A stretch of 40,102 bases of DNA from IMG/VR virus record IMGVR_UViG_3300008952_000116, positions 1 to 40,102 of that record; one strand, given 5' to 3'. The DNA comes from a virus. This document shows positions 7,085 to 19,000 of the stretch, in pieces. The position numbers and the translations under genes were made by a program. Numbering within the stretch: the stretch's first letter is position 1; every line of letters starts with the position of its first letter. The notes beneath the pieces were generated by a model that was not told the DNA's origin, ran no database searches, and was given only the letters and a program-made list of their open reading frames with translations.

Positions 7085-7500
7085 AAAAAATTCAGGGTTT
7101 ACTTGTTCGATATGTTAAAGAGCAAGCTTCTCCAGTAGATGTAGATAAGTATTTAAAAATCTGTGAACAGCTTGGAGAGGAACCTGACCCACAAAAGATG
7201 CCGCTTACTCAGTCGGATTTTCCGGCTGAGGTTCAGTTGGCATTTTTTATGTTTGACTTATTGTCAGATGTATATGAGGGTATGTCAGGTACTTATATGG
7301 GCAAAGATTGGTCTCATTGTGACCAACTTTTCAAAATTTGGGAGATAGACGAACCTAAACTTACTATGTACTTTATGAAGCTCTATGAACGAACTGTAAT
7401 GAATGATAGAGCAGAAGAAGCAGAAAGAAAACGAAAAGCAGATGAACGTAAATCAAAAAGCGGTGACGGCAAGAATTACACCCATAATGTTAAAGGCTAA
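6647..7500 (+). CDS. Frameshift product: tail assembly chaperone GT-like fusion (-1 shift near 7069)
   Basis: A -1 slip on AAATTTT (7063-7069) joins the first 141 codons of the gpG-like gene to an open frame that runs without stops from 7057 to TAA 7498-7500. This gives about 284 residues. The T-like part begins YGEQVEKIQGLLVRYVKEQA and ends in a Lys/Glu-rich tail. It has no plausible start of its own: ATG 7198 has no Shine-Dalgarno and would drop conserved sequence upstream. This is the lambda G/GT arrangement, in which the minor fusion binds the tube subunits through T and the tape measure through G. The tape measure gene overlaps the stop by one base. Confidence 0.85.
7063..7108 (+). promoter_or_regulatory. 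Programmed -1 ribosomal frameshift signal
   Basis: The heptamer A_AAT_TTT (7063-7069) fits X_XXY_YYZ in the gpG frame. After a 5-base spacer, GAACAAGTA (7075-7083) pairs perfectly with TACTTGTTC (7100-7108), extendable by two pairs. The gpG stop codon is inside this stem-loop. All parts of a classic -1 signal are present at the right spacing. Confidence 0.85.
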
Positions 7501-10500
7501 TGGCTAAAACTGTAACTATACAAATTGAAATGAAGGGCAAGGGCGTTAAAAACGTTGCCGTTCAAAGTAAAAAAGCTTCTAAAGCCCTCAATCAAACTTC
7601 AAAAGCCGCAGGTACTGCTGACCGAAATATAAAAGGTGTAGCAAACGCTTCTTCTGGTGCATCTAAAAACTTCTCAAAAATGTCACAAGGCATGGCATCA
7701 GGAATCGTCCCTGCATATGCTACTTTAGCCGCTAATATTTTCGCCCTTTCCGCAGCATTTAGATTTTTTAAGGAACAAGCAGATTTATCTATTTTAAAAG
7801 AGTCTCAGGTTTCTTATGCTCAATCTTCTGGTACTGCTATTAAAAAGCTAACAGCTGATTTACAAGAAGCTAGTGGAGGCATGCTTACCTTCAAATCTTC
7901 AGCAGAAGCCGCAGCTATAGGCATGGCTAAAGGATTTACTCCTGAGCAAATGAACTCCTTAGCTATAGGGGCTAGAAAGGTATCTGCAGCTTTGGGAAGA
8001 GATTTTGAAGATGCTTTCGATCGTTTGGTTCGAGGTGTATCAAAAGCAGAACCGGAACTATTAGATGAATTAGGTATCACTTTAAGACTTGCAAATGCCA
8101 CTAAAAGATATGGAGATATGGTAGGAAAAACCGCAGATTCTCTAACAGAATATGAAAGAAGCCAAGCTGTTATGGTAGAAGTACAGCGTCAATTAAATGA
8201 TCAATTCGGAGACCAAGCACTACAAGCTAATCCTTATCAACAATTAATGGTTACATTAGATAACTTAATAAATAAAGTTACGCAAGCAGTATTACCTATA
8301 TTTAATGCTATAGTAGGGACTATAAATAGATCTGCGGGTGCAGCAGTAGCAGTATTTGGTTTAATAGGTTTAAGTATACTCAAATCAATGCCTTTTATTC
8401 AGAACTTTAATAAAGGTATAGATGATTGGGTAACAAAACAAAAAGAAGGATATGAAGACGCTAAAAAAGCACTTGATGATTATACTAAGAAAATAAAAGA
8501 GGCAGATAAGGGAGAGGCCTCCGCGTCCATTAAAGGAAAGGGTGTAGCTAAAGATATAATATCCAGAGGAGGTAAGGGAGCAAAATCTCCTGTTCTTAAA
8601 AGATTCTCTGAAGGTAAAATGAAGGGAGCAGACGAGCATAATTTAAAGAAAGCAATAACTGCTGCAGAAGTACAACTTGCAGCCCATGGAAAAGTTGTTT
8701 CAGGAATATTTGAGGGGGCAACCGCAGCAGAAGTTAAAGCTGTCCAAAAAGCTTTGAAGGTAAAAAATAGCTCTTGGAGGAAATTTTTTAGGCAGGTAGG
8801 AAGAGGATTTAAAAAGTCGGGACTACAAGCTAAAAAGTTTTATGCAGGTATAAAGAAGGGCGCTAAGAGTGTTCTTGGAGGAATAGGTAAAATTGCAGGT
8901 GGTGTAGGTAAGCTGGTCGGCAAAGCCATGGCATTTGCTGGTTGGATTGGAATGTTAAAAATGATCTGGGAAGCTTGGAAAACTTTACAAGCAAAATTAA
9001 ATGATGTAATTTCAGGGTTTTTAAGAGGTGTAGACGCTATAATGAATTCTGGTGTTGGTCAAATGATTAGACAAGTTATAGGAACTATTATTGAAGTGGT
9101 AGGTACTGGAGTTGACTGGATTTCTGAAAAATTAGGAGGAATGGTTAATTTTCTTTTAGGTATTTATCAAAAAATGTTAGAGTTTATGTCAATGATACCT
9201 GGAGCCATCGGAGATATGGCAGGGGCGGGGGCAGAAAAGTTAGAAGCATTTAGAGAAACCAGTGCTCTTCTTCAAGGTACTAATATCGCTGAATTTGGTA
9301 GAAATATGAAAGAGAATGCAGATGAGGTTTTGAATCTAGAAGCAGCTTTTCAAGCAAGTCCTATCGGGGAATGGACAATGAGTGTCCAAAATTCTGCGGG
9401 CGCAGCTTTAGAGGCAGAAGAAGCCTATGGTCGCTGGGCAGACATGATAAAGACAACATCTGAGGAAATGGGTACTTTACAAGATGCTATTAATGCGGCA
9501 GAAGGTGTTGAAAGAGGTGCGAAGGTAGCTAATGCTATGGCCTCCTTAAATCTTGGAAGCCTTTTAGAGTCAGCATTAGCACAAACTGAGAAGATGGGTG
9601 ATGTAGCATATAAAAATGATGCGCTAGAAATTTTAGGGAACTCTACAATTCCTCAGGTACAAGCAGCTTTTCAAGCATTTGAAGACTCTGGCAATATGCA
9701 GGCATTTATAGACAGATTAAAAGAACTCACTACTTTTGGAGGTATGGCAACTGCTGGAGAACAAGAATTTGTCAATCAAGTGGAATCCTTAGAAGAAGCT
9801 TTAAGAAACCCCGGAGATTGGGATGCGCTAGCTATACAATTAGGAAAAACAAGATCTGCTGCAGACTTGCTTGCTGCTGGTATGGAGGGCTTGGGTGAAG
9901 AGACCGACGTAAATACAAGAATAAATGAGGCAGCTGGTGGTAGTTTTAAAGACTTACAAGATAGAGTTCAGGGTTTTATTGCTATTCAACAACAATTAAA
10001 ACTTGACGAAATAGACAGGAATAAAAGACAAGAAGCATTTCATAGAGGAGGCACTTTAGTAGCAAAATTATTAAACGAGCGTTTAGAATTAGAGAAAAAG
10101 AATGCTGCAGTACAAGCCAAATTATTAGAAATAGAAAGTTTGCGGATGCAGATTAATGAGGGAAATCTTCAGCCCCAGGCTTTGGCGGCTGCTCGAAGAC
10201 AATTAGAGATAAATATAGCAGAACTTGATCAACTAAGAGCAGCTAAAGAGGGGTATGAAAAGGACATAGAAGATTCTTCTAAACTAGGGCTACAAGCTAT
10301 AAATAGTTTAGGTTCAGGTATAGCCGCAGCTTTTGATGGTCTAGTTATGGGCACTAAAACTGTAAAAGAAGCTTTTAGAGACATGGCAATGGGAGTAATA
10401 CAATCTCTTTCTAAGATGTTAGCAGAAATGATGGCTGCTAAAATAATGATGTCAGTAATGGGATTCGCAACTCCTAGTGCTCCTAGTACTTCACAAATGC

Positions 10501-10883
10501 CAGGTGCTAATGCGGGTTCTGCTGATTGGGGAGCTTTTTATGGTGTTCCAGGAGGTAAGAAAGGAGGAGTTTTTAATCCTCCCGAGTATGCAAGAGGAGG
10601 AATTGCTAAAACTCTTAATAAGATGGACGGTTCCGGAGGATACCCCGCGATACTTCATGGAACTGAGGCAGTTGTTCCATTACCTAATGGAAGATCTATA
10701 CCTGTAGATATGAAAGGAGCAGGTAATAATATAGTAGTTAATATTTCTGGCGAAGGCGGTGCTATGCAAACTGAGGGCGGAGATCAAGAAGGTTTAGGAA
10801 GAGCTATTGCAATGGCAGTACAAAAAGAATTGCAGAATCAGAAACGATCGGGCGGAATACTTAATCCGTATGGGGCAGCATAA
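7500..10883 (+). CDS. Tail tape measure protein
   Basis: This 1127-residue protein begins at ATG 7500, overlapping the GT stop. It is long, Ala/Gly/Lys-rich and mostly helical. The conserved tape measure region is at about residues 60-250 (ASGIVPAYATLAANIFALSA, and DFEDAFDRLVRGVSKAEPEL). Hydrophobic segments lie near residues 278-296 and 457-489, as in proteins thought to form a channel in the host membrane on ejection. The C-terminal part has FDGLVMGTKTVKEAFRDMAM, then near residues 1046-1070 HGTEAVVPLPNGRSIPV, both typical of the C-terminus of this family. At about 1.5 angstrom per residue, the tail would be near 170 nm; this is an estimate. It is the longest gene of the pre-tip block and is followed by gpM. 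Confidence 0.93.
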   Translation: MAKTVTIQIEMKGKGVKNVAVQSKKASKALNQTSKAAGTADRNIKGVANASSGASKNFSKMSQGMASGIVPAYATLAANIFALSAAFRFFKEQADLSILKESQVSYAQSSGTAIKKLTADLQEASGGMLTFKSSAEAAAIGMAKGFTPEQMNSLAIGARKVSAALGRDFEDAFDRLVRGVSKAEPELLDELGITLRLANATKRYGDMVGKTADSLTEYERSQAVMVEVQRQLNDQFGDQALQANPYQQLMVTLDNLINKVTQAVLPIFNAIVGTINRSAGAAVAVFGLIGLSILKSMPFIQNFNKGIDDWVTKQKEGYEDAKKALDDYTKKIKEADKGEASASIKGKGVAKDIISRGGKGAKSPVLKRFSEGKMKGADEHNLKKAITAAEVQLAAHGKVVSGIFEGATAAEVKAVQKALKVKNSSWRKFFRQVGRGFKKSGLQAKKFYAGIKKGAKSVLGGIGKIAGGVGKLVGKAMAFAGWIGMLKMIWEAWKTLQAKLNDVISGFLRGVDAIMNSGVGQMIRQVIGTIIEVVGTGVDWISEKLGGMVNFLLGIYQKMLEFMSMIPGAIGDMAGAGAEKLEAFRETSALLQGTNIAEFGRNMKENADEVLNLEAAFQASPIGEWTMSVQNSAGAALEAEEAYGRWADMIKTTSEEMGTLQDAINAAEGVERGAKVANAMASLNLGSLLESALAQTEKMGDVAYKNDALEILGNSTIPQVQAAFQAFEDSGNMQAFIDRLKELTTFGGMATAGEQEFVNQVESLEEALRNPGDWDALAIQLGKTRSAADLLAAGMEGLGEETDVNTRINEAAGGSFKDLQDRVQGFIAIQQQLKLDEIDRNKRQEAFHRGGTLVAKLLNERLELEKKNAAVQAKLLEIESLRMQINEGNLQPQALAAARRQLEINIAELDQLRAAKEGYEKDIEDSSKLGLQAINSLGSGIAAAFDGLVMGTKTVKEAFRDMAMGVIQSLSKMLAEMMAAKIMMSVMGFATPSAPSTSQMPGANAGSADWGAFYGVPGGKKGGVFNPPEYARGGIAKTLNKMDGSGGYPAILHGTEAVVPLPNGRSIPVDMKGAGNNIVVNISGEGGAMQTEGGDQEGLGRAIAMAVQKELQNQKRSGGILNPYGAA

Positions 10884-11272
10884 TGGCAATAGGATTTTTA
10901 ATACCTTCAAGTGAAAGTTATGTAACCAGTAATACCCAAGTCAGGCCTGATAGAGGTATTAGAAAGGCATCTAAACCTCGTATAAGAACGGCAAAATTTG
11001 GGGACGGATATGAACAACGATTAGTAGATGGAATTAACGCAATAGAGGAACAATATAGCGTATCCTTTAATAACAGACCAAAAGCGGATATAGATGATAT
11101 AGTTAAATTTTTTGATACACGAGTAGCAGCCTCTTTTGATTTTACTATTCCAGATACTAATAACTCCGGAGAAACTACAATTAAGGTAGTATGTAATAGC
11201 TATAATACAACATATAATAATGATACTACTTATAGTTGTTCAGCCACATTTAGAAGAGTTTATGAAGCATGA
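10883..11272 (+). CDS. Minor tail protein (lambda gpM-like)
   Basis: This 129-residue protein has a start overlapping the tape measure stop. RIRTAKFGDGYEQRLVDGIN followed by YSVSFNNRP is the signature of gpM-family tail tip proteins, and FFDTRVAASFDFTIPD also fits. gpM is a ring component between the tape measure end and the tip complex, needed to begin tube assembly. It is followed by gpL with a 4-base overlap, as in lambda, and length is near the lambda protein (109). Confidence 0.88.
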   Translation: MAIGFLIPSSESYVTSNTQVRPDRGIRKASKPRIRTAKFGDGYEQRLVDGINAIEEQYSVSFNNRPKADIDDIVKFFDTRVAASFDFTIPDTNNSGETTIKVVCNSYNTTYNNDTTYSCSATFRRVYEA

Positions 11273-12312
11273 CAGAATTAATAGAACTAGTTCAGAAGGA
11301 GACACCTGGAAGCGAGGTAGTAAGGCTATTTGAGTTAACTTTTAATAGCACTACTTTGTACTTCCATCCTGGATTAGATGAAAATTTAGCCAAACTTTAT
11401 TTTGAAGATGCTACAACCCCTTTTAAAATCAGAGAATATGAACCTTTCCCAATAGAAATGACGGGAATAGAATTTAGTGCAGACGGGGCAACTAATAGAC
11501 CCACTCTTACAGTAGCTAATGTAACTTCTCAATTTAGTAATTTATTAGGGGGTTTAACTAATGAGGATTTAATTGGGGCAACTATTGTTGTTCGAGAAAC
11601 ACTGGCAAAGTATTTAGAGACTTCCACAACATATAATAATAACTCAGGCAATGGTGCTCTCCCAATAGAGTTTCCAAAAAAGAAATTCATTATAGATAGA
11701 CTAGCTGGTGAAAATGCTCTAGCTATAACTTTTGAACTAAGTTCCCCTTATGATTTAGAGAATATCCAGCTCCCTAGAAGAGCTTTGATAGGGAAATATT
11801 GTAGCTGGATATATCAAGGACACCATAAAGGGCTTGGGGGTGGATGCAATTGGAAAGCAGATAGTACTATAGATTATGCTAGCGGTACTAGTAATGAGCT
11901 AAACTCACACAAAGCCTATTTTGACGATGAGGATAACCCTATAGTTAATGATAATTCAGGGCAATCTCAATTATCAGATACTGTAGCTGCGGGGTGGACA
12001 GATGCTAAAGGGTATAAAACTTATAGTAATTCTGTCGCTATAGTTAAGGGTAATTACTATGAACATAACAATACTGTATGGAAAGCAGCGCAAGCTCAGT
12101 CAACAACGGGCAGCAGTCAAGTAGCTCCTGAAGCTAATTCGGCTTATTGGATGAGAGGGGACGTATGCGGAAAAATGTTATCCTCTTGTAAGTGTAGATT
12201 TCAATTTGTTCCCCACACTAAAGGTAATACTAATTCTTATCCCAAAACAGATAAAAATTTAGACGCAAGTCTTCCTTTTGGCTCATTTATAGGAACTAGA
12301 AAGTTTAGATGA
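11269..12312 (+). CDS. Minor tail protein (lambda gpL-like) with an inserted carbohydrate-binding-like domain
   Basis: This 347-residue protein overlaps gpM by ATGA. Residues 1-200 match gpL (VVRLFELTF, IEMTGIEFSADG.TNRPTLTVAN in sense, and LPRRALIGKYCSWIYQG). Cys178, Cys193, Cys300, Cys307 and Cys309 provide four ligands for the [4Fe-4S] cluster known in lambda gpL. The C-terminal LPFGSFIGTRKFR is also typical. Lambda gpL has 232 residues; the extra length lies between Cys193 and Cys300. There, VAIVKGNYYEHNNTVWKAAQ...PEANSAYW resembles the CBM5/12 chitin/glycan-binding fold. This may be a glycan-binding decoration at the tail tip. Confidence 0.85.
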   Translation: MTELIELVQKETPGSEVVRLFELTFNSTTLYFHPGLDENLAKLYFEDATTPFKIREYEPFPIEMTGIEFSADGATNRPTLTVANVTSQFSNLLGGLTNEDLIGATIVVRETLAKYLETSTTYNNNSGNGALPIEFPKKKFIIDRLAGENALAITFELSSPYDLENIQLPRRALIGKYCSWIYQGHHKGLGGGCNWKADSTIDYASGTSNELNSHKAYFDDEDNPIVNDNSGQSQLSDTVAAGWTDAKGYKTYSNSVAIVKGNYYEHNNTVWKAAQAQSTTGSSQVAPEANSAYWMRGDVCGKMLSSCKCRFQFVPHTKGNTNSYPKTDKNLDASLPFGSFIGTRKFR

Positions 12313-13007
12313 TAAAACATTTAAGTGAAATTGAAGAACACTTTAAAGATTGTTACCCTAAAGAAGGTTGTGGAATAGTTGGAGTTGTAAAGGGTAAATC
12401 AAAATGGTTTCCTTGTGAAAATCTAGCAGAAGAGGAAGAACATTTTGTAATGAATCCAGAGGATTTTAACAGAATTAATGCAACTAGTGATATTATTGGA
12501 ATAGTACATAATCATATACATAGCAGTCCGGAGCCGAGTTTAAATGATATAAAACATTGTAATGTTATGGGAATACCTTATTATATTTTTAGTTACCCTA
12601 ATATGGAACTGGAAATATTAAAACCTAAAACAGTAATTAATAAACTGGCGGGGCGAGAATATGAATTTGGAATATTTGATTGTTTAGAGGCTGTAAGAGA
12701 TTTTTACAGCCAAAAACTCAATATAGAATTAAGAAGAAGAGAAGCATACTTAGATGATTGGTGGGAAAAAGGAGAAGATTATTTTACGGCTGAACACATT
12801 AAAGAATGGGGATTTAAGCCTGTAAATGATTTAAAAGAAAACGATATTCTCATTTTCACTATGGGAGCGAGTATAGGCACACATTGTGGTGTGTATTTAT
12901 ATGATGATATATTTTATCATCATGCAGTAAATAGATTATCTTGTAAAGAGAATCTATATCCTTTATGGAAAAAGCACTTAACTGGAATATATAGATATGA
13001 CACGTAA
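12309..13007 (+). CDS. Tail tip assembly protease/peptidoglycan hydrolase (lambda gpK-like, JAMM + NlpC/P60)
   Basis: This 232-residue protein starts in ATGA overlap with gpL. Residues 1-105 form a JAMM/MPN metallopeptidase: Glu19 in PKEGCG and the full motif HNHIHSSPEPSLND (His67, His69, Ser77, Asp80) are present. Residues 110-232 are an NlpC/P60 domain with catalytic Cys124 (FDCLEAVRDFY) and His192 (GTHCGVYLY). This is the domain order of lambda gpK. The NlpC part is expected to cleave stem peptides of peptidoglycan, either in tail-tip assembly or during DNA entry. The next gene overlaps by 11 bases. Confidence 0.92.
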   Translation: MIKHLSEIEEHFKDCYPKEGCGIVGVVKGKSKWFPCENLAEEEEHFVMNPEDFNRINATSDIIGIVHNHIHSSPEPSLNDIKHCNVMGIPYYIFSYPNMELEILKPKTVINKLAGREYEFGIFDCLEAVRDFYSQKLNIELRRREAYLDDWWEKGEDYFTAEHIKEWGFKPVNDLKENDILIFTMGASIGTHCGVYLYDDIFYHHAVNRLSCKENLYPLWKKHLTGIYRYDT

Positions 13008-16000
13008 GATTCACTTAAATGGCGAAATGTCTACCTTATTTGGGCAGCAGTATGCCTTTGGGGGTGAAACAGTACAAGATGCCATACGTTGTATAGACGC
13101 CAATAATTCTGGCTTCAAACAATATCTTATGGATTGTCATGAAAACGATATTGGATTTTCCATTAGTGTATATGGGGACGATATAGAAGACCCTATAGAA
13201 TGCTTACTTCCATTAAGAGAAGGGGACATAGTTATTACTCCTGTTGTAGCCGGATCTAAATCTGGCGGAGGAAAAATACTTGCAGCAATTGCTATAGCAT
13301 TTGTACTATTTTATTCAGGTGGTACTGCTGCCGGTGCCACAGGTTTTATGGGACTTGGCGGAACTCATGGCTCAGTATTTGCTGCTATGACAGCAGGTAG
13401 TGCCGGTTCTTCTATGGCAGCCTATGGCTTAGCAATGCTGTCATTGAATCTAGCTACTGCGGGTATTCAGCAACTTATGGCTCCCGATCCTTCAGTAGAT
13501 GAGAAAGACGATCCCGGATATATGATAAGCGGAGCTTCTCAGAATGTTGTAGAAGGGGACCCTATTCCTTTATTATATGGAGAATTAAGAGTACCAGGCA
13601 GACCTGTATCTTTTGAAATAAGTAATAAATTTGCAAATATTAAAAATGAAGTATATACCTACGGTGGAAGCATTATTTCAGATGCAGACGGCTCCGGTCG
13701 CGACGAAAAAGATAGTGGCGCTAATCTGGGGGGCTTGGAGGCCCAGTATGCTCATAACGAAAGCGTAGAAAGAGATACTTTAGGAGGTGTAAATACTGTC
13801 TATGGCAGAAGTCAAAATATAATTGCTACAGATGTTATATCTGAAGGCCCTATTTACGGACTAGTAGAAGCTAGTTCTAGTGTATACTTAAATGATGACC
13901 CTGCTGTAGACCCGGGAGAGTCGGCTAGAAGTCTTCATCGTACAGCAGCTACTTTTTCATTTACATATAATGATGATGAAGTAATTTATAATAGCAATGG
14001 ACAAACGGCTCTTAAACATATTGTAGGAACCAGATATATAAATATCAGAGACTACAAGACTACTACTAGCCATTCTACTATTCCAGTAAAAGTAGTGACA
14101 AAAAGTAATAATAATGCTTTAAAAGATATACAGGTAGTAACTAGTTCTTCTTTTTTCCCAACAGATGGTTCATGGCTTCATGATAGCCTTAATACCACTT
14201 CGTCTCCCAAAATTAGATTAAGTAAAAATGGTGTACTTAAATTTGAGGGATATATCAATTCTGTTCAGTCTGCAATTAATGCTAATTGTACTCCTTATAC
14301 ATACGATTATCTAAATGATTGGGAAGAGACTGATGCCAACGGAAACGTTATTGTCTATGATGTACATATAGACTATGCTGTGAGCTTTCAAACTGTAGTT
14401 GGAAGCACAATAACATTGGATGCACCTTTTACAGGCCCCACCGATGACTATTACGCAGATATAACTGGAGCAAATAGAGATATTGAAGACATTCAGCGAG
14501 GTCTTGGAGTAGGCATAAAATATGATGGCTTCAAATGCAATTTCATAGTTGGAGACCGCGAGCAAATCAATATTCCTGCAGAGCCGGGCACAGGATTAGG
14601 GTCTATTGCTATAGCTGCTAGCCCAAATAGTGCAATAGCTGGCCCGCTCGAAGAGGGTGCTGAAAATGAGTACATATATCAAGGTACTACTCATTTTGGA
14701 TTATCAGCCACACAAGCTTCTGAAGCGGATGAAATTAGAGTTTTATTTGTATATGATTCTTTAACAAATACTAGCGGTAATGGTAGGAGCCACAACGGAA
14801 AAGCTTGGTATGAGATATTCATATCTTTATATGATGGGGCTAATTGGGGGGCGTATGAAGATATATATCCCGCAACGAATCGTTTACGACATGCGAGAAT
14901 GTCAAAAACTCCTGTTTCTATAGAAGAAATTATTAATTTAAAACCTTATGGTAAATTTATAGATTTTAAATTAAAAATTAGAAGAATAAGTGAAAATACT
15001 CGAGCCTATAAGGAGGACTGGAATAATGGTTGGTATAATGATGAATATACAAGTAGTACTTCTTGTACTATTACCACATTAAATACTATAATTAAAGAAA
15101 AGTTATCGTACCCTCTAACAGCGATGGCTTGGACTACTTTTAATACCAAAAGCTTTTCTTCCCCTCCTAGAAGAACCTATCATTGTAAAGGATTATTAGT
15201 AAAAGTTCCTTCTAATTATGTTACTAGAGAGGAAGCTACAGATGCGATTGCAAATTATAGAAGAAATGTTTCTACGGAAGTAGTACACGCCACTGATTAT
15301 CAGAATTGGGACGGTAATTTCAGAACTAATACTGTTTATACAAATAATCCTGCTTGGATATTTTATGATATAATAACTAATAATCGTTATGGATTAGGCT
15401 CTTTCATTGCCGAAACAGATATAGATAAATATGCACTTTATAGAATAGCTCGATATTGTGATGAAATGGTTCCAGATGGTAGTGGAGGTCAAGAACCGCG
15501 TTTTACTTGTAATGTATATTTTGCTAAAAGAGCAGACGCTTATAAAGTATTAAAAGATTTGGCGACAGTATTTAGAGGGATGCTATACTGGTTAGATGGT
15601 AATATTTTTCCAGTTATGGATGAGCCTAAAGACCCTGTGTATAACTTTACAGCAGGAAATGTTATTGAGGGTCAATTTAGTTATGAGTCTACTGGTAGTA
15701 AGACTCGTGCCAATCAAGTTGTAGTCACTTGGACTAACCCTGAACAAAATTATAAACAAGAAGCCTTACTGGTAGAAGATAAGCAAAATATTCTTGATAA
15801 AAATGAGATTATTTCAGAAAACGCTGTAGCCTTTGGAGCAACTACAGAAGGTCAAGCACTAAGGTATGGCAGATGGAAGCTTTGGACAGCAAAGAATCAA
15901 ACCGAAGTAGTTACTTTTAGTACCTCAATTAATGCAGCATTTCTAGCTCCAGGTGATATAGTAAATATACAAGATGCGGCTCGATCTCCTTCTAAAGTTC

Positions 16001-19000
16001 AATATAGCGGAAGAGTAAGCTCAACAGGCTCACCTTCTACAACATCAATTCCTTTAGATAGAGGAGTAGATTTAGCTAATGGCTCAACTTATGAATTAGC
16101 AGTATTAATAGAGAAACCTGCTGTATTTTTATCACAAGATTCTGCAGAAATTAACGGAGTTACGTATAGTAAAGGGGAATTAATTCTTAAAGCTTCGGGG
16201 GACTATACAGAATCTGAAGCCGCAAATATTATACAAACTAATGGTAGTGGTACTCCTATACTTGGTTCAGATCCAGATGACCTGCAGTATTATCAAAAAC
16301 AACAACCTGTATCAGTATCTTGGCAGCCACATACAAGAGTAGAAGAACAGACTGTAAGTACTTCTTATGGTAATAATATTACTACATTAACAGTTAGTAC
16401 AGCTTTTGATGAAATTCCAAAAGCTAATGCCATATGGGCGTTAAGAGAGACTAATGCAGATAATATAGATATTTCCGGCTCTAAAAGACCTTACAAGATA
16501 CTATCTATCGCAGAAGGTGAAAAAGATTACACCATAACAGCAGTAGAGCATTATAATGATAAGTTTATGGAGGTAGATGAGGATTTTACGCTAACTGTAG
16601 AAGATACTGTAATCCCTGCCGTTAAAGCCTCAGATACTGTTCCTGCCCCTAGAAATGTACATGCCCTTATTGAAGATACAACTAGGAGTGGTATACTAAA
16701 AGATGATGTTACACTTTATTGGGACCATCCCACAGTAGCTGGTTCTAATACTAGTGATCTTTATCAACACGTTTTATATTATGAAGTACATCATAATTCA
16801 GACGCGGTCGAGAGTCCTATTATTGTTGATAAGTCCAGAAATTCTGTATCAGGAATTGATGTACCTGAAGGGACTTATACTCTTGGCCTTAGAACAGTAA
16901 GTACTATTGGTACAAAATCAGGCTTTTCTGAAATAACAATTACTATAGGGGAACCTATAGAAGATGATGGCATCCCTAGATATGCTGGTATGCCAATAGG
17001 AGGTGTACTATCTAGAGATATAGATTTAGTTGCTACTACAAGTCCTACTGCAAAAACTTTTAAGATATTAAATTCTTCTTATAAAATTTCGTCTGTAGCT
17101 TCTCCTTTGATTATTGTTACTAAAAGTGGAGGAGGCGCAGCTACTTATCAACAAGATTGTACTAATATAGCTAGTGTTGATTATGCGGGGTTGTCTACTG
17201 ATTTTAATAGACAAGTAGCAGCACACTACATATTTTTTGATGCTAATGATACTAGCGACCCGTTAAAACTAATTAAATACTATATAGACGCTAATATAGG
17301 TTTAAATTATTATTATGATGCAGGTACTGGTAATAATGCCGCAAGTACTAACTTTGATACAGCAGGGACTGGAACTGTAGCTGTAGCTGCAGATGATATA
17401 AAAGTAGTAGGGACAGGCACAGCTTTCACAACAGATTATAATGTAGGAGATATAATTTACTTTAGCAACACTAAAGCAGCTAGAGTAAATTATATCGCTT
17501 CAAATACAGATTTAAGACTGGATAATAGTTTTACTACTGCTATTTCAGCTGGGGCAGCTCATTACCCTCAAAAGTTTAAATTTGATAAAAAATATGATAC
17601 AGTAATAGCTAGTGTTAGAAATAATAATGGAACATTTGAAACGTTCCCTGTAAATCTGACCATAAATAAAGATTTAAATACCGCAGGCCGAACACTTACT
17701 TTAGATAGTGCCCCCGCATTATTAAATTTTGATAAAGATAGCGCACTTACTACTTCTTATAATAATATAGTATTAACAGCTAACGCCCAAGGATTTAATG
17801 ATCCAGAATTTAAAGTTACTGGTTCGGGGTTTAGTAATGCTGAAATTAGTCAAAGTGCAGAGAGCAGTTTTACTAATAATGGTACTACTACTTATACTAA
17901 AACTTTAGATAAAGTAGATGCTATTCCAGACCCTCTTGTAGATTTAATTTTTACAGTTACAGTTAGAGAAACAAATGACCCTGAAAATACTTTAAAACAA
18001 TTAAGTAGCTCTGTCACCATTCCTTTTGTCCAACAAGGAGCAACTACTTATACTTGGATTAAGTATGGCACTAATTCTTCGGGCGCAGGATTAACAGATA
18101 CATTTACAGCAGGAACTACAACTTATATAGGAATGGCGTTTAATAAAACAACCGCTACGGAAAGTACGACTGCTGGAGACTATACTTGGTCTAAAATTGA
18201 AGGATCTGATGGAACTGATGGAACTGATGGTGAGGATGGAACTGATGGAACTGCAGGAGCTCAAGGGCCTCAAGGGCCTAGCGGTGCTGATGGAGCCACA
18301 GGGGCTACGGGAGCAGATGGAAAATCTTATGCAGAATTAACTATTCATAAGAGATCTGCAAGCGATCCTGGTACTCCTTCAGGAGGTAGTTTTAATTTCT
18401 CTAATATGACTTTAACCGCTCCTGGTGGTTGGAATACTTATATTCCAGCAGGGGCAAATGCATTATGGACTTCTACTGCTACAGTTTCAATAACAGGAAA
18501 TACTGGGAGTGTAACACCTACTTGGTCAGCCTCTGAAAAGAGTATGGAGCATGGGGCAGCCGGAACAGCTAGATTAACTCATTATGTTTATTATCAACTT
18601 GCTTCATCTGGTAATCCTGGGACTCCTTCGGCTACGTCTTATGATTATTCAGATAATACTTTTAGCGGATTAACCTCTAATTGGGGCACTAGCCCTCCCA
18701 CTTTTACAGCTAGTAATACTAATAAATACTGGTATTCTTATTTTACAGCGGAAGAAAATACTGCTGGAGGCAATATAGCATCTGGAAGTAACTTGAGCTT
18801 TACAGCTGCTCAACAAGGAATAGGCTTCACTGGTTTAGTAACTTTTACTAGTGGAAGTGCTACAATAGGAGACGGAACTAATTCCTTGACTCCTTTAGAA
18901 GCTGCAGATTTAGGAGTAGATGGTACTACAACTATTGATGGTGGAAGAATTACTACTGGAGTAGTGGCATCCTCAAATTTTGCATATAGTTCTGGTGATT

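Noticed and set aside
7163-7348. 61-codon plus-strand frame in the GT region
   Set aside because: It overlaps the -1 T frame, which fits the chaperone family; no ribosome binding site.
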